Of a stretch of DNA of 64,000 nt, positions 7,550 to 15,824 are shown piece after piece. The position numbers were made by a program, and so were the translations under genes. Under the pieces are notes generated by a model. It saw only the letters and a list, made by a program, of their open reading frames with translations, made no database searches and was not told where the DNA came from. Origin of the DNA: Pseudomonadota bacterium (GTDB lineage: Bacteria > Pseudomonadota > Alphaproteobacteria > Rhizobiales > Devosiaceae); contig JAEWGT010000009.1 in NCBI GenBank assembly GCA_023388175.1, positions 523,367 to 587,366 of the forward strand, in the 5' to 3' direction. The stretch's first letter is position 1; each line of letters starts with the position of its first letter.

Positions 7550-8482
7550 TCAGTCGTTTCTGCGCAGGTTCTCGGCGACGTCACGCACGGTCTGCATGAA
7601 GGCGGTTACGGCCAGGGCCGGCACGGTATCGGTGCGTGTGGTGAAGCCCACCGGACCCTGTGTGTCGCTCATATCGACCGGCAGCAGGCGCAGGTAATTC
7701 TCCGCCACATCCTCGGCCACGACGCCTTCGGAAATGAACCAGACGGCATCGCTCTGGCGGACGAAGGCGCGACCGAAGGCATTGGAGACCGTTTCCACCT
7801 CTTCCTGCTGGGCGCCGATGCCATAGGCCAGCAACAGGCGCTGCACCAGCGGCCGTATGACCGAGCCGGGCGTAGGCATGAGCCGCTGATAGCCTTCGAT
7901 CATGCCCAGATTGAAGTCGCGGGCCGCCAGCAGCGGGTGCTCGGGACGTACCGCCAGCACCACGCGCTCGGAATAGAGATGCTCGAAGGAAAGGCCCAGC
8001 ATGGAATCCGGCTCGGCCATGCGCCCGATGACGAGGTCGACATCGCCGGTTCGCAGCAGGGACAGAAGGTAGGAATTCGGTCCGGTGATGATACGGCTGT
8101 TGATCCCGGGTTCGGCGATGAAGAAGCGCCGCACTGCCTCCGGCAGGATGCGCGCCGAAACCGAGGGCAGCGCCCCAACCTTCACCAGCGCCGCTTCCTG
8201 CGCCCCGCGCGCTGCGTCGATACCCTGCCTCAGGGCGGCGATGCTGGTGGAGGCATAGCGATAAAACACCTCGCCAAACGGGGTCAGCGCCAGTCGGCGC
8301 CGGGACCGGTCAAACAGGGCTCCGCCCAGCACATCCTCAAGTTCCTGTACCGTTTTTGTAGCCGCAGGCTGGCTGATATTGAGCGCTTCAGCGGCATTGA
8401 CCACGCTGCGCAGGCGCGCCACTTCGAGAAAGCAGGCAATGTGGCGGATCTTGATCCGGGGGTCGATGATACGTGGCGCCAT
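7550..8482 (-). CDS. pcaQ: LysR-family regulator of the pca genes
   Basis: A 310-residue LysR protein with a winged-helix N-terminus (FLEVARLRSVVNAAEALNISQPAATKTVQELEDVLG, about residues 17-52) and a C-terminal effector-binding domain. The KIRHIACFLEVARL start and RRLALTPFGEVFYRYA stretch are typical of PcaQ, which activates pcaDCHGB in rhizobia in response to 3-carboxy-muconate or beta-carboxy-muconolactone. It is divergent from pcaD across 147 bases holding two GGTTATTCT copies. Two promoters in this window carry candidate PcaQ boxes, suggesting control of both catabolism and uptake. Confidence 0.92.
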   Translation of the reverse strand: MAPRIIDPRIKIRHIACFLEVARLRSVVNAAEALNISQPAATKTVQELEDVLGGALFDRSRRRLALTPFGEVFYRYASTSIAALRQGIDAARGAQEAALVKVGALPSVSARILPEAVRRFFIAEPGINSRIITGPNSYLLSLLRTGDVDLVIGRMAEPDSMLGLSFEHLYSERVVLAVRPEHPLLAARDFNLGMIEGYQRLMPTPGSVIRPLVQRLLLAYGIGAQQEEVETVSNAFGRAFVRQSDAVWFISEGVVAEDVAENYLRLLPVDMSDTQGPVGFTTRTDTVPALAVTAFMQTVRDVAENLRRND

Positions 8483-8492
8483 GACTTTATCC

Positions 8493-8501
8493 GGTTATTC
8501 T
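8493..8501 (+). promoter_or_regulatory. GGTTATTCT half-site near the pcaQ start
   Basis: The same nine bases occur again 54 bases downstream within the pcaD box. This copy lies only 10 bases before the pcaQ start codon, a place where a bound LysR protein could limit its own expression. It lacks a visible second arm. Confidence 0.35.
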
Positions 8502-8545
8502 AAGCGTCGGAATTCGCCGGTTTTCATGAATGCCGCGCATATAAG

Positions 8546-8561
8546 ATAGTTCATAGGTTAT
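8546..8561 (+). promoter_or_regulatory. PcaQ-type box before pcaD
   Basis: ATAGTT-CATA-GGTTAT keeps the ATA...GGTTAT ends and the right half-site of the box before the TRAP genes, with a weaker left arm. It fits the T-N11-A rule of LysR sites. TCATTTTACTTG follows after 17 bases, as at the TRAP promoter. Confidence 0.6.
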
Positions 8562-8578
8562 TCTGTGTGCATCAGTAA

Positions 8579-8590
8579 TCATTTTACTTG
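8579..8590 (+). promoter_or_regulatory. Core-promoter 12-mer before pcaD
   Basis: TCATTTTACTTG is identical to the 12-mer before the TRAP genes and lies 40 bases before the pcaD start. The activator-to-core distance is the same at both sites. Confidence 0.5.
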
Positions 8591-8629
8591 CGCACCGCCA
8601 ATCCCCTAAATCGTCGACGAGAGGGAAAT

Positions 8630-9421
8630 ATGAACTTCGTCCGCATTCACGGCATCCTGCTGCATTATCGCCTGGCCGGCCCGATAGGCGCACCAGCTCT
8701 GGTGCTCGTCAATTCGCTGGGCACCGATGCGCGCATCTGGGATGCGGTGGTCGCCGAACTGGCTCAGGATTACCGTGTCCTGTCTTATGACAAGCGCGGC
8801 CATGGCCTCAGCGACAGTCCGCCCGGCGACTACAGGCTGGAGGATCATCTGAACGACCTCGAAGGCCTGCTGGACCATGTCGGATTTGATCGTGTGGTGC
8901 TGTGTGGCGTATCGATCGGCGGGCTGATTGCGCAGGGTTTTGCGCTGCGCGCGCCCAGCCGGCTGGGTGGGCTTGTTCTGTGCAATACGGCTCCGAAAAT
9001 GGGCGATGCCGCCATGTGGGCGTCCCGCATCGATACCGTGCGCAACAAGGGGCTGCTCCCGCTTGCGGACCCGGTGATGGATCGCTGGTTCAGTCCGGAT
9101 TTTCGCGCCAATCGGGGTGTGGAACTGGCAGGATGGCGTAACCTGTTTCTGCGCACCGATCCCGATGGTTATGCCGCCACTTGCGCGACGCTGCGTGATA
9201 CCGACCTGACGCAAGCCATCGCGGACATAGACCTGCCGACGCTGATCGTTGCGGGCGAGGCCGATCTGGCCGCGCCGGTGGAGATGGTTCGCCAATGCAC
9301 GATGATAGCTGGCTCGCAATTTGAAATCCTGCCCCGTACGGGACACATTCCATCCATCGAGCAGCCCGAAAGGCTCGCGGCGCTGATGCGGCAATTTTTC
9401 AAGGAGGCCGATCATGGCTGA
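8630..9421 (+). CDS. pcaD: 3-oxoadipate enol-lactonase
   Basis: This 263-residue alpha/beta hydrolase opens the enol-lactone to 3-oxoadipate in the protocatechuate branch. The nucleophile elbow GVSIGGLIAQ (Ser at about 95), the oxyanion region LVNSLGTDARIW and the catalytic His in GHIPSIEQPE near residue 240 are visible. GAGGGAAAT precedes the ATG; the frame runs 42 bases further upstream, but only through promoter sequence. It leads the five-gene pca operon and overlaps pcaC by eight bases. The pcaDCHGB order matches rhizobia. Confidence 0.95.
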   Translation: MNFVRIHGILLHYRLAGPIGAPALVLVNSLGTDARIWDAVVAELAQDYRVLSYDKRGHGLSDSPPGDYRLEDHLNDLEGLLDHVGFDRVVLCGVSIGGLIAQGFALRAPSRLGGLVLCNTAPKMGDAAMWASRIDTVRNKGLLPLADPVMDRWFSPDFRANRGVELAGWRNLFLRTDPDGYAATCATLRDTDLTQAIADIDLPTLIVAGEADLAAPVEMVRQCTMIAGSQFEILPRTGHIPSIEQPERLAALMRQFFKEADHG

Positions 9422-9803
9422 CGACAGCCGGTTTGAACGCGGCATGGCAACCCGCAGGGCGGTTCTGGGCGATGCCCATGTCGACAATGCGACCGCGCGC
9501 AAGACTGCGTTCGATGACGATTTCCAGACGTTCATTACCGAGGGCGCCTGGGGTTCGGTCTGGTCCCGCCCGGCGCTGACCAAGCGTGAGCGCTCGATGA
9601 TCACCCTCGCCCTTTTGGCCGGGCTGGGTCATGAAGAAGAGTTCGCCATGCATGTGCGCGCCACGATCAATACCGGCGCCACCGCTGAAGATATCAAGGA
9701 AGCGCTGCTGCATGTGGCAGTCTATGCCGGCGTGCCGGCGGCCAATAGCGCTTATAAAATTGCCAAGCAGGAACTCGCCAAGCGTCAGGAGGCAGCGGAA
9801 TGA
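9414..9803 (+). CDS. pcaC: 4-carboxymuconolactone decarboxylase
   Basis: A 129-residue all-helical protein of the AhpD-like CMD fold that decarboxylates 4-carboxymuconolactone to the enol-lactone opened by PcaD. TEGAWGSVWSRPALTKRERSMITLALLA and ALLHVAVYAGVPAANSAYKIAK are the family core. It is a stand-alone CMD domain rather than a PcaDC fusion. Its start lies inside the end of pcaD and its stop overlaps the pcaH start (ATGA), so the operon is translationally coupled here. Confidence 0.96.
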   Translation: MADDSRFERGMATRRAVLGDAHVDNATARKTAFDDDFQTFITEGAWGSVWSRPALTKRERSMITLALLAGLGHEEEFAMHVRATINTGATAEDIKEALLHVAVYAGVPAANSAYKIAKQELAKRQEAAE

Positions 9804-10546
9804 GTGGGATAATTCTACCCGGCACGGACGGATTGCTGTTTCAGCGCGACCGTGACTGGCACCCGCCAGCCGACACGCCGGGCTATAAAAGTTCGACCTT
9901 CCGCGCGCCCAAGCACAGCCTTTTGGCGCTGGGACCGACCAAGTCGGAAATGAGCGGCCCCACTTTCGGCCACGAAAAGATCGGCCCGCTCGACAATGAC
10001 CTGATCCGCAATTTCAGCCAGGATGGCACCGATGCCATCGGCCAGCGCATGGTCGTCTATGGTCAGGTCCTGGATGAGAATGCCCGGCCCGTGCCCAATA
10101 CGCTGGTAGAATACTGGCAGGCCAATGCCGGCGGCCGCTACCGCCACAAGAAGGAGGGGTATCTGGCCGCGCTCGACCCCAATTTCGGTGGTTTCGGCCG
10201 CTCGATCACCGACGAGAATGGTTTCTACCACTTCCGCACCGTCAAGCCCGGTGCCTATCCCTGGCCCAATGGCGGCAATGACTGGCGCCCGGCCCATATC
10301 CATTTCTCGATCTTCGGCCATGCCTTTGCCCAGCGCCTGATCACCCAGATGTATTTCGAGGGCGATCCGATGATCTGGCAATGCCCCATCGTCAGCGTCG
10401 TGCCCGACAAGGCGGGGATCGATCAGCTGATCGCGCGGCTTGATCGGCAGAATACCGTGCCCATGGATGCACTGACCTATCGCTTCGATATCGTCTTGCG
10501 CGGCCGCCGCTCGACCATGTTTGAAAACAAGCTGGAGGGGAATTGA
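9800..10546 (+). CDS. pcaH: Protocatechuate 3,4-dioxygenase beta subunit
   Basis: The 248-residue beta subunit carries the non-haem ferric iron that cleaves protocatechuate between its two hydroxyls. The iron ligands are visible: Tyr in GGRYRHK, Tyr in KPGAYPW, and the two His of RPAHIHFS (about residues 162-164). An N-terminal arm of about 80 residues precedes the intradiol core, as expected for PcaH. The stop codon shares one base with the pcaG start, consistent with equal production of the subunits. Confidence 0.96.
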   Translation: MSGIILPGTDGLLFQRDRDWHPPADTPGYKSSTFRAPKHSLLALGPTKSEMSGPTFGHEKIGPLDNDLIRNFSQDGTDAIGQRMVVYGQVLDENARPVPNTLVEYWQANAGGRYRHKKEGYLAALDPNFGGFGRSITDENGFYHFRTVKPGAYPWPNGGNDWRPAHIHFSIFGHAFAQRLITQMYFEGDPMIWQCPIVSVVPDKAGIDQLIARLDRQNTVPMDALTYRFDIVLRGRRSTMFENKLEGN

Positions 10547-11160
10547 TGAAGCTCCACCCTGTTCCCGTGCTCAAGGAATCCCCATCCCAGACTGCCGGGC
10601 CCTATGTCCATATCGGCATGACCCCCAATTTCTGCGGCATCACCGGGGTCATCGACGCCGATCCGGGCGTGTCCATGCTGACGCCCGAAGCCAGGGGCGA
10701 GCGCATCACCATTACCGGCCGGGTCTTTGATGGCTCGGGTGCGCCGGTCAATGATGCAGTGCTCGAAATCTGGCAGGCCGACAGCGAGGGCAGCTTTGTG
10801 GCGCCCATGTCGCCAAACTCCAACTCGGTGCCCGCCTTTACCGGCTGGGGCCGCCAGCCGACCCAGCCCGACGGCAGTTTCACCTTCGAGACCATCAAGC
10901 CCGGCCGCGTCGAAGGTCCCGATGGCAAGCCCATGGCGCCTCACGTCTCGCTGTGGATCGTGGCGCGCGGCATCAATATCGGCCTGCAGACCCGCCTGTA
11001 TTTTTCAGACGAGGCCGAGGCGAATGCGGGCGATTATGTGCTCAACAAGATCATGGACCCGCGTCGCCGGGAAACGCTGATCGCCAGGAAAGAAGGTCAG
11101 CGCTATGTGCTCGACATTCACCTTCAGGGCGACAGGGAAACCGTGTTTTTCGATATCTGA
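10546..11160 (+). CDS. pcaG: Protocatechuate 3,4-dioxygenase alpha subunit
   Basis: A 204-residue partner of PcaH that builds the active-site pocket but has lost the metal ligands. SQTAGPYVHIGM at the N-terminus and GRVFDGSGAPVNDAVLEIWQADSEG in the beta core are diagnostic. I prefer the ATG overlapping the pcaH stop (TGATG, preceded by GGAGGGG); a TTG one codon earlier is possible. A 171-base gap containing a palindromic repeat separates it from pcaB. Confidence 0.95.
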   Translation: MKLHPVPVLKESPSQTAGPYVHIGMTPNFCGITGVIDADPGVSMLTPEARGERITITGRVFDGSGAPVNDAVLEIWQADSEGSFVAPMSPNSNSVPAFTGWGRQPTQPDGSFTFETIKPGRVEGPDGKPMAPHVSLWIVARGINIGLQTRLYFSDEAEANAGDYVLNKIMDPRRRETLIARKEGQRYVLDIHLQGDRETVFFDI

Positions 11161-11207
11161 TCGGTCCAATGCCGGGCTCACCGCTTTGGGCCACCCCAAC
11201 GAATTTC

Positions 11208-11287
11208 GTCATTGCCGGGCTTGTCCCGGCAATCCATTCTTGTGGACGCCGCGCATGGACCGCCCGGATAAACCGGGCGGTGACGAT
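11208..11287. repeat. REP-like palindromic repeat inside the pca operon, copy 1
   Basis: The element opens GTCATTGCCGGG and ends GGGCGGTGACGAT. It holds two stem-loops: ATTGCCGGG-CTTGT-CCCGGCAAT, and CGCCCGG-ATAAA-CCGGGCG after a spacer. The ends GTCA and TGAC are mutually inverted. A second copy with the same plan lies between the aminopeptidase and ppk2 genes. This type of extragenic palindrome is common in Hyphomicrobiales genomes. Here it could act as a partial transcription brake before pcaB. Confidence 0.8.
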
Positions 11288-11331
11288 GGCACAAAGATCG
11301 AGTCACGCTCGCGCTGCCGCAGGATAATCCA

Positions 11332-12360
11332 ATGACCCTTCTATCAGCCCTTGCCGGCGACGCTGAAATCGAAGCCCTGCTGTCCGATGCTAAGAAGATC
11401 GACGCCATGCTGCGGGTGGAGTGTGCCTTGGCTGGGGCCAGCGCCGATGCCGGCTGGATTTCGTCCGACGCGGCCGAGGCGATTGCCGGCGCTGCTGAAA
11501 ATTTCGAACCCGACTGGACGGCGCTTGCGGCGGGGATGGCGCAGGATGGTGTGGTCGCTCCGGCGCTGGTCAAACAACTGCGTGCGCATGTGGCCGAGCC
11601 GCATCGGGCAGCTCTGCATCGGGGAGCAACCAGCCAGGACATCATCGATACGGCTTTTGTGCTGCAGTTGGTGCCGGTTTTCGACCTGTACGAAAACCGG
11701 CTGAACGCATTGCTGTCCCGGCTCGACCAGCTTGCGCGCGACTGGTCCGGACGAGAATTGATGGCGCATACGCGCATGCAGGTAGCGCTGCCCACCAAAT
11801 GGGATGCTAAGCTCGCCTCATGGTCGGAGCCGCTGGCGCGGCATCAGCGGGCATTGGCCGGAATGCGCCGGAGCCTGCTGGTGGTCCAGCTGGGTGGGCC
11901 TGTGGGCGATCGCTCCAGTTTCGATGGGCACGGCGAGGCCATTGTCGCGGGCATGGCCCGCCGTCTTGATCTGGGTGTTGCCACGCCATGGCATACGAGC
12001 CGCGACCCCATCGTGGCCCTGGGCAATCTCTTGGCGTTGATTTCAGGCGCCCTTGGCAAGATCGGCGCCGATGTGGCCCTGTTGGCCCAGAATGAGATTG
12101 CAGCCTTGCGTCTTGAAGGCGGCGGCGGGTCCTCGGCCATGGCCCATAAATCAAACCCGGTGAATGCCGAGGTGCTGGTGGCGCTGGCCCGGGCCAATGC
12201 GGGCCTGTCCGGCACGCTGGCGCAGGCGCTGGTGCATGAATATGAACGCTCGGGCGCCGCCTGGACGCTGGAATGGCTGACCCTGCCGGCCATGCTGGTC
12301 AATACCGGCGCAAGCCTCAGGCTGGCACTGAAACTGGCCGATCAATTGCGTTTGGGCTAA
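11332..12360 (+). CDS. pcaB: 3-carboxy-cis,cis-muconate cycloisomerase
   Basis: A 342-residue member of the fumarase/aspartase superfamily that closes the ring-cleavage product to 4-carboxymuconolactone. GATSQDIIDTAFVLQL (about residues 100-115) and SSAMAHKSNPVNAEVL (about 265) are the conserved superfamily regions; the second is the mobile catalytic loop. It is about 100 residues shorter than Pseudomonas PcaB, lacking the C-terminal helical tail, as I recall for rhizobial forms. It is the last gene of the pca operon; pcaIJ and pcaF are not in the window. Confidence 0.94.
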   Translation: MTLLSALAGDAEIEALLSDAKKIDAMLRVECALAGASADAGWISSDAAEAIAGAAENFEPDWTALAAGMAQDGVVAPALVKQLRAHVAEPHRAALHRGATSQDIIDTAFVLQLVPVFDLYENRLNALLSRLDQLARDWSGRELMAHTRMQVALPTKWDAKLASWSEPLARHQRALAGMRRSLLVVQLGGPVGDRSSFDGHGEAIVAGMARRLDLGVATPWHTSRDPIVALGNLLALISGALGKIGADVALLAQNEIAALRLEGGGGSSAMAHKSNPVNAEVLVALARANAGLSGTLAQALVHEYERSGAAWTLEWLTLPAMLVNTGASLRLALKLADQLRLG

Positions 12361-12393
12361 ACCGACCCCGACGATTCAATAGAGGGGGATTCC

Positions 12394-13410
12394 ATGACCG
12401 ATACGAAAAAAGTCCGCTGGGGCATCCTGTCCACCGCCAATATCGGCATGGGCAAGGTCACGCCGGCGATCATGCAGTCGCCCCATTCAGAGGTCGTCGC
12501 CATCGCCTCCCGCAATGGCGACTCGGCTCGCAAGGCGGCGGACAAACTGGGTATTGCCAGGGCCTATGGGTCTTATGAGGACCTGCTTGCCGATCCTGAA
12601 ATCGACGCCATCTACAATCCCCTGCCCAATCATCTGCATGTCGAGATGACGCTGGCCGCCAATGCGGCGGGCAAACATGTCCTGTGCGAGAAACCCATCG
12701 CCATCACGGCCGAGGACGCCAAGCGCCTGCGCAACGCGCGTCAGGATCTGCTGATCATGGAAGCCTTCATGGTGCGTTTCCACGCGCAATGGCACCGTGC
12801 CCGTGAAATTGCCCGCTCGGGCGAGCTGGGCGACATTCGCGCCGTGCGCGCCGTGTTCAGCTACCACAATGTCGATCCCAACAACGTGCGCAACAAGTCG
12901 GACATTGGCGGCGGCGGCATTCTCGATATCGGCTGCTATCCGGTCACCGCAGGGCGCTTCTTCTTTGAAGCGGAGCCGAAGCGCGTCGTGTCGCTGGTAG
13001 ATCGGGACCCCGATTTCGGCACCGACAGGCTGGCCAGCGTCGTGGCCGATTTTGGCGGCGGCAGGCAGCTCAATCTCCTCGTGTCCACCCAGATGGTGCG
13101 CAATCAGTGCCTCGAAATCCTTGGCACCAAGGGCAGGGTGGAAATCATCATCCCCTTCAACGCCCCTGAAGGTTCGGCCACGGCCCTTTTGGTCGATCAC
13201 GCTCACGCCCTCGATGGCAGTCTGGCCCGCCGCGAAGTCTTTGCACCGTCCAATCAATATACCGAAATGGCAGAGGCCTTCGCGCTGGCAGTTCTGGGGC
13301 AGGGCACGCTTGATTACGGCATCGAGGATGCCATCCGCTCCATGCAGGTGCTCGACGCGATCTTTGAAAGCGAACGGATCGGCGCCTGGGCTGCGGTAAA
13401 GGCGGATTAG
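12394..13410 (+). CDS. Gfo/Idh/MocA-family sugar oxidoreductase
   Basis: A 338-residue NAD(P)-dependent dehydrogenase. The Rossmann motif WGILSTANIG opens the protein, EKPI (about residue 95) holds the lysine that contacts cofactor and substrate, and GGGGILDIGCYP (about 170) is the active-site helix. The WGILSTANIG start and DIGCYPV resemble the D-xylose/D-glucose 1-dehydrogenase branch rather than inositol dehydrogenases. It follows pcaB by 33 bases on the same strand but is functionally closer to the sugar genes downstream. A role in oxidising the first sugar of the fuconate pathway is possible but unproven. Confidence 0.85.
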   Translation: MTDTKKVRWGILSTANIGMGKVTPAIMQSPHSEVVAIASRNGDSARKAADKLGIARAYGSYEDLLADPEIDAIYNPLPNHLHVEMTLAANAAGKHVLCEKPIAITAEDAKRLRNARQDLLIMEAFMVRFHAQWHRAREIARSGELGDIRAVRAVFSYHNVDPNNVRNKSDIGGGGILDIGCYPVTAGRFFFEAEPKRVVSLVDRDPDFGTDRLASVVADFGGGRQLNLLVSTQMVRNQCLEILGTKGRVEIIIPFNAPEGSATALLVDHAHALDGSLARREVFAPSNQYTEMAEAFALAVLGQGTLDYGIEDAIRSMQVLDAIFESERIGAWAAVKAD

Positions 13411-13420
13411 GCGCGGGACA

Positions 13421-14113
13421 TTATTCCCACGCCTCCAGCATCGCCGCCGACACAAAATCGAGGTGCCGGCTCATGGCGGCGCGTGCCGCCTCGGCATTGC
13501 CGCTGACAATGGCGGCCACGATAGCCTCGTGGTCGCCCAGGATGTAATCGCGTACCGTCCCGCCTTCCACCAGATGCTGGTGGAAGCGGGTATCGATTTC
13601 ATCACCGCGCGCCGTCCACAGACTATCCAGCGTCTCGCGCAGCACTGTGTTTCCGCAGGCATCGGCCAGGGTCATGTGCAGCATACGGTCGCTGTCGAAC
13701 GACCATTGTCCTGAAGCGGTTTCGCTGCGCATGCGCCGCAGGGTCTCGGCCAGCCGCGCCGTGCCTTCGGGCGAAATCTGCTGGCTGGCCAGCGCCGCCG
13801 CCTCCGGCTCCAGGAGCCGTCGCACCGCCATGATTTCGAGCGGCGACGCGCTGAGTTCGGGCAGGACCCCCTGATTGTCGTCGCGCTTGCGCACAAAGGC
13901 CCCGACGCCGACCCGCACCTCGACCAGTCCGGCGACTTCCAGCGCGATCAGCGCCTCGCGCACCGTGGGCCGCGAAACGCCGAGATTTTGCGCCAGCTCG
14001 CGCTCGGACGGCAACTGGCGTCCGGCAGGCACGGCGCCAGCCGTGATCTGGTCGCGGATCTGGTCGGCGATCTGAATATAGAGTTTGCGGTTGGATACGG
14101 CTTGAAGTTTCAT
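13421..14113 (-). CDS. FadR-subfamily GntR transcriptional regulator
   Basis: A 230-residue regulator with an N-terminal winged helix (LPSERELAQNLGVSRPTVREALIALEVAGLVEVRVGVGAFV, about residues 30-70) and a helical FCD domain whose conserved Asp and His residues usually bind a metal and a sugar acid. I start it at MKLQAVSNRKLY, preceded by AGGGGA; upstream codons in the same frame are not FadR-like. It is divergent from an RbsABC-type importer, and a textbook FadR-type operator lies between them. A sugar-acid-responsive repressor of the fuconate cluster is the likely role. Confidence 0.9.
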   Translation of the reverse strand: MKLQAVSNRKLYIQIADQIRDQITAGAVPAGRQLPSERELAQNLGVSRPTVREALIALEVAGLVEVRVGVGAFVRKRDDNQGVLPELSASPLEIMAVRRLLEPEAAALASQQISPEGTARLAETLRRMRSETASGQWSFDSDRMLHMTLADACGNTVLRETLDSLWTARGDEIDTRFHQHLVEGGTVRDYILGDHEAIVAAIVSGNAEAARAAMSRHLDFVSAAMLEAWE

Positions 14114-14161
14114 CGCGTCCCCTTTGACCTTCTCATAGACCTGCATGTCTGTCCTGTCCAC

Positions 14162-14172
14162 TGGTCTGACCA
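14162..14172. promoter_or_regulatory. FadR-type operator TGGTC-T-GACCA
   Basis: A perfect dyad matches the TNGTNNNACNA consensus of the FadR branch of GntR regulators. It lies between the divergent GntR gene and the importer, one base before a TTGACA box, so bound repressor would block polymerase. The neighbouring GntR protein is the obvious ligand. Confidence 0.75.
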
Positions 14173-14173
14173 C

Positions 14174-14202
14174 TTGACAGCCTGGCCGACTTGTCATTAG
14201 CT
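14174..14202 (+). promoter_or_regulatory. Sigma-70-like promoter of the sugar importer
   Basis: TTGACA is followed after 17 bases by TTAGCT, a weak -10. The strong -35 abuts the FadR-type operator and lies about 60 bases upstream of the ATPase start. Confidence 0.5.
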
Positions 14203-14258
14203 CGCAGCAACGATGAGCCCGACCACTGGATCGGAGCCGCTGGGAGGAGGGACGGAGA

Positions 14259-15824
14259 ATGGCAACGAGCATGCCTGCGTCTGCATTGCCGTCTGCTGCC
14301 GGCGATCCGCTCGTGGAAATGAGCGGCGTGGACAAGTCCTTTCCAGGCGTGCGCGCGCTTTCTCAGGCCCGGTTCGAGCTTTTGCCCGGTGAAGTTCACG
14401 CGCTGATGGGCGAGAATGGCGCCGGCAAATCGACGCTGATGAAGATTTTATCCGGCGTCTATTCGCGTGATGCCGGCGTCATCAAGTTCAATGGCCAGCC
14501 GGTGGAAATCACCTCGCCCCGGCAAGCTCAGGACCTCGGCCTGTCCATCATTCATCAGGAGCTCGCGCTGATGCGCGACCTCACCGCCGCTCAGAACATC
14601 TTCATCGGCCGCGAGCCGCGCCGCTTCGGTATTCTGGATGAGGGCCAACTCAACCGGGACGCAGCGGCGATCTTCCGCTCGATGAATCTCAATCTTGAAC
14701 CGACGGTAAAGGTCGAGACGCTGACCATTGCCAAGCAGCAGATGGTCGAAATCGCCAAGGCGCTCTCCTACCGCTCGCGCGTCCTGATCATGGACGAGCC
14801 GACGGCCGCACTGAACGACGCGGAAATCGCCGAGCTTTTCGCCATCATCAACCGGCTCAAGGCCGAGGGTGTCGGCGTGGTCTATATCAGCCACAAGATG
14901 GACGAGATCAAACGCATATCGGATCGTGTGACGGTGATGCGCGATGGCGAATATGTCGGCACCGTTCCGGCCGCCGAAACGCCCATCGAGACCATCATCT
15001 CAATGATGGTGGGGCGCACGCTGACCAATGAGGCCCTTGTCATTCCCAATGCCGCCGATGCGCCGGTGGCGCTCGAAGTGCGTAATCTCAGGCGCGGCCG
15101 CGAGATCCGCGATGTCAGCTTCTCCGTGCGCAAGGGCGAAATCCTGGGCTTTGCCGGACTGATGGGCGCCGGACGCACTGAAGTGGCGCGCGCCATTTTT
15201 GGAGCCGACCGGCGTGAGAGCGGCGAAATCTGGGTGAATGGACAGCGTGCCGGTATCGCTTCACCCCGCGATGCGGTGGAGAAGGGTATCGGGTATCTTT
15301 CCGAAGACAGAAAGCTCTTCGGCCTCGCCACCGGGCTCGACGTCCGCAACAATATCGCTTTGGCCAGTCTCTCCCGCTTCACCGGGCCGATCGGTGTTCT
15401 CAACGAGGCCGGCATGGCGCAGGCCGCAAGAAGCGCGATCAGCCAACTCGCCATCAAGACGCCCAGTGACACGCAGGAGGCGCGGCTGCTTTCGGGCGGT
15501 AACCAGCAAAAAGTGGTTATCGCCAAGTGGCTGCTGCGCGATTGCGAGATCCTGATCTTCGATGAACCGACGCGAGGCATAGACGTCGGCGCCAAGTCCG
15601 AAATCTATAAACTGCTCAACGCCCTTGCCGCCGAGGGCAAGGCCATCATCGTCATTTCGTCCGAACTGCCCGAAGTGCTGCGTCTCAGCCACCGGATCGC
15701 GGTGATGTGCGAGGGACGCATTACCGGCATCCTGCCGGGCGGGGCCAGCCAGGAAGAGATCATGCACCTGGCGACTTTACGCGAGCCGGCGATGAGCGTC
15801 AGTGCCCAGAGGAGAACAGCATGA
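14259..15824 (+). CDS. Sugar ABC transporter ATP-binding protein (RbsA/XylG type)
   Basis: A 521-residue tandem ATPase powering a monosaccharide importer. The first half has Walker A GENGAGKSTLM and Walker B VLIMDEPTAAL; the second half has LLSGGNQQKVVIAKWL and ILIFDEPTRGIDVGAKSEIY, with the degenerate Walker A GLMGAGRTEVARAIFG typical of the second RbsA domain. Length is as usual for the family. The stop overlaps the permease start by four bases. The downstream fuconate genes suggest L-fucose or a related deoxy sugar as cargo. Confidence 0.93.
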   Translation: MATSMPASALPSAAGDPLVEMSGVDKSFPGVRALSQARFELLPGEVHALMGENGAGKSTLMKILSGVYSRDAGVIKFNGQPVEITSPRQAQDLGLSIIHQELALMRDLTAAQNIFIGREPRRFGILDEGQLNRDAAAIFRSMNLNLEPTVKVETLTIAKQQMVEIAKALSYRSRVLIMDEPTAALNDAEIAELFAIINRLKAEGVGVVYISHKMDEIKRISDRVTVMRDGEYVGTVPAAETPIETIISMMVGRTLTNEALVIPNAADAPVALEVRNLRRGREIRDVSFSVRKGEILGFAGLMGAGRTEVARAIFGADRRESGEIWVNGQRAGIASPRDAVEKGIGYLSEDRKLFGLATGLDVRNNIALASLSRFTGPIGVLNEAGMAQAARSAISQLAIKTPSDTQEARLLSGGNQQKVVIAKWLLRDCEILIFDEPTRGIDVGAKSEIYKLLNALAAEGKAIIVISSELPEVLRLSHRIAVMCEGRITGILPGGASQEEIMHLATLREPAMSVSAQRRTA

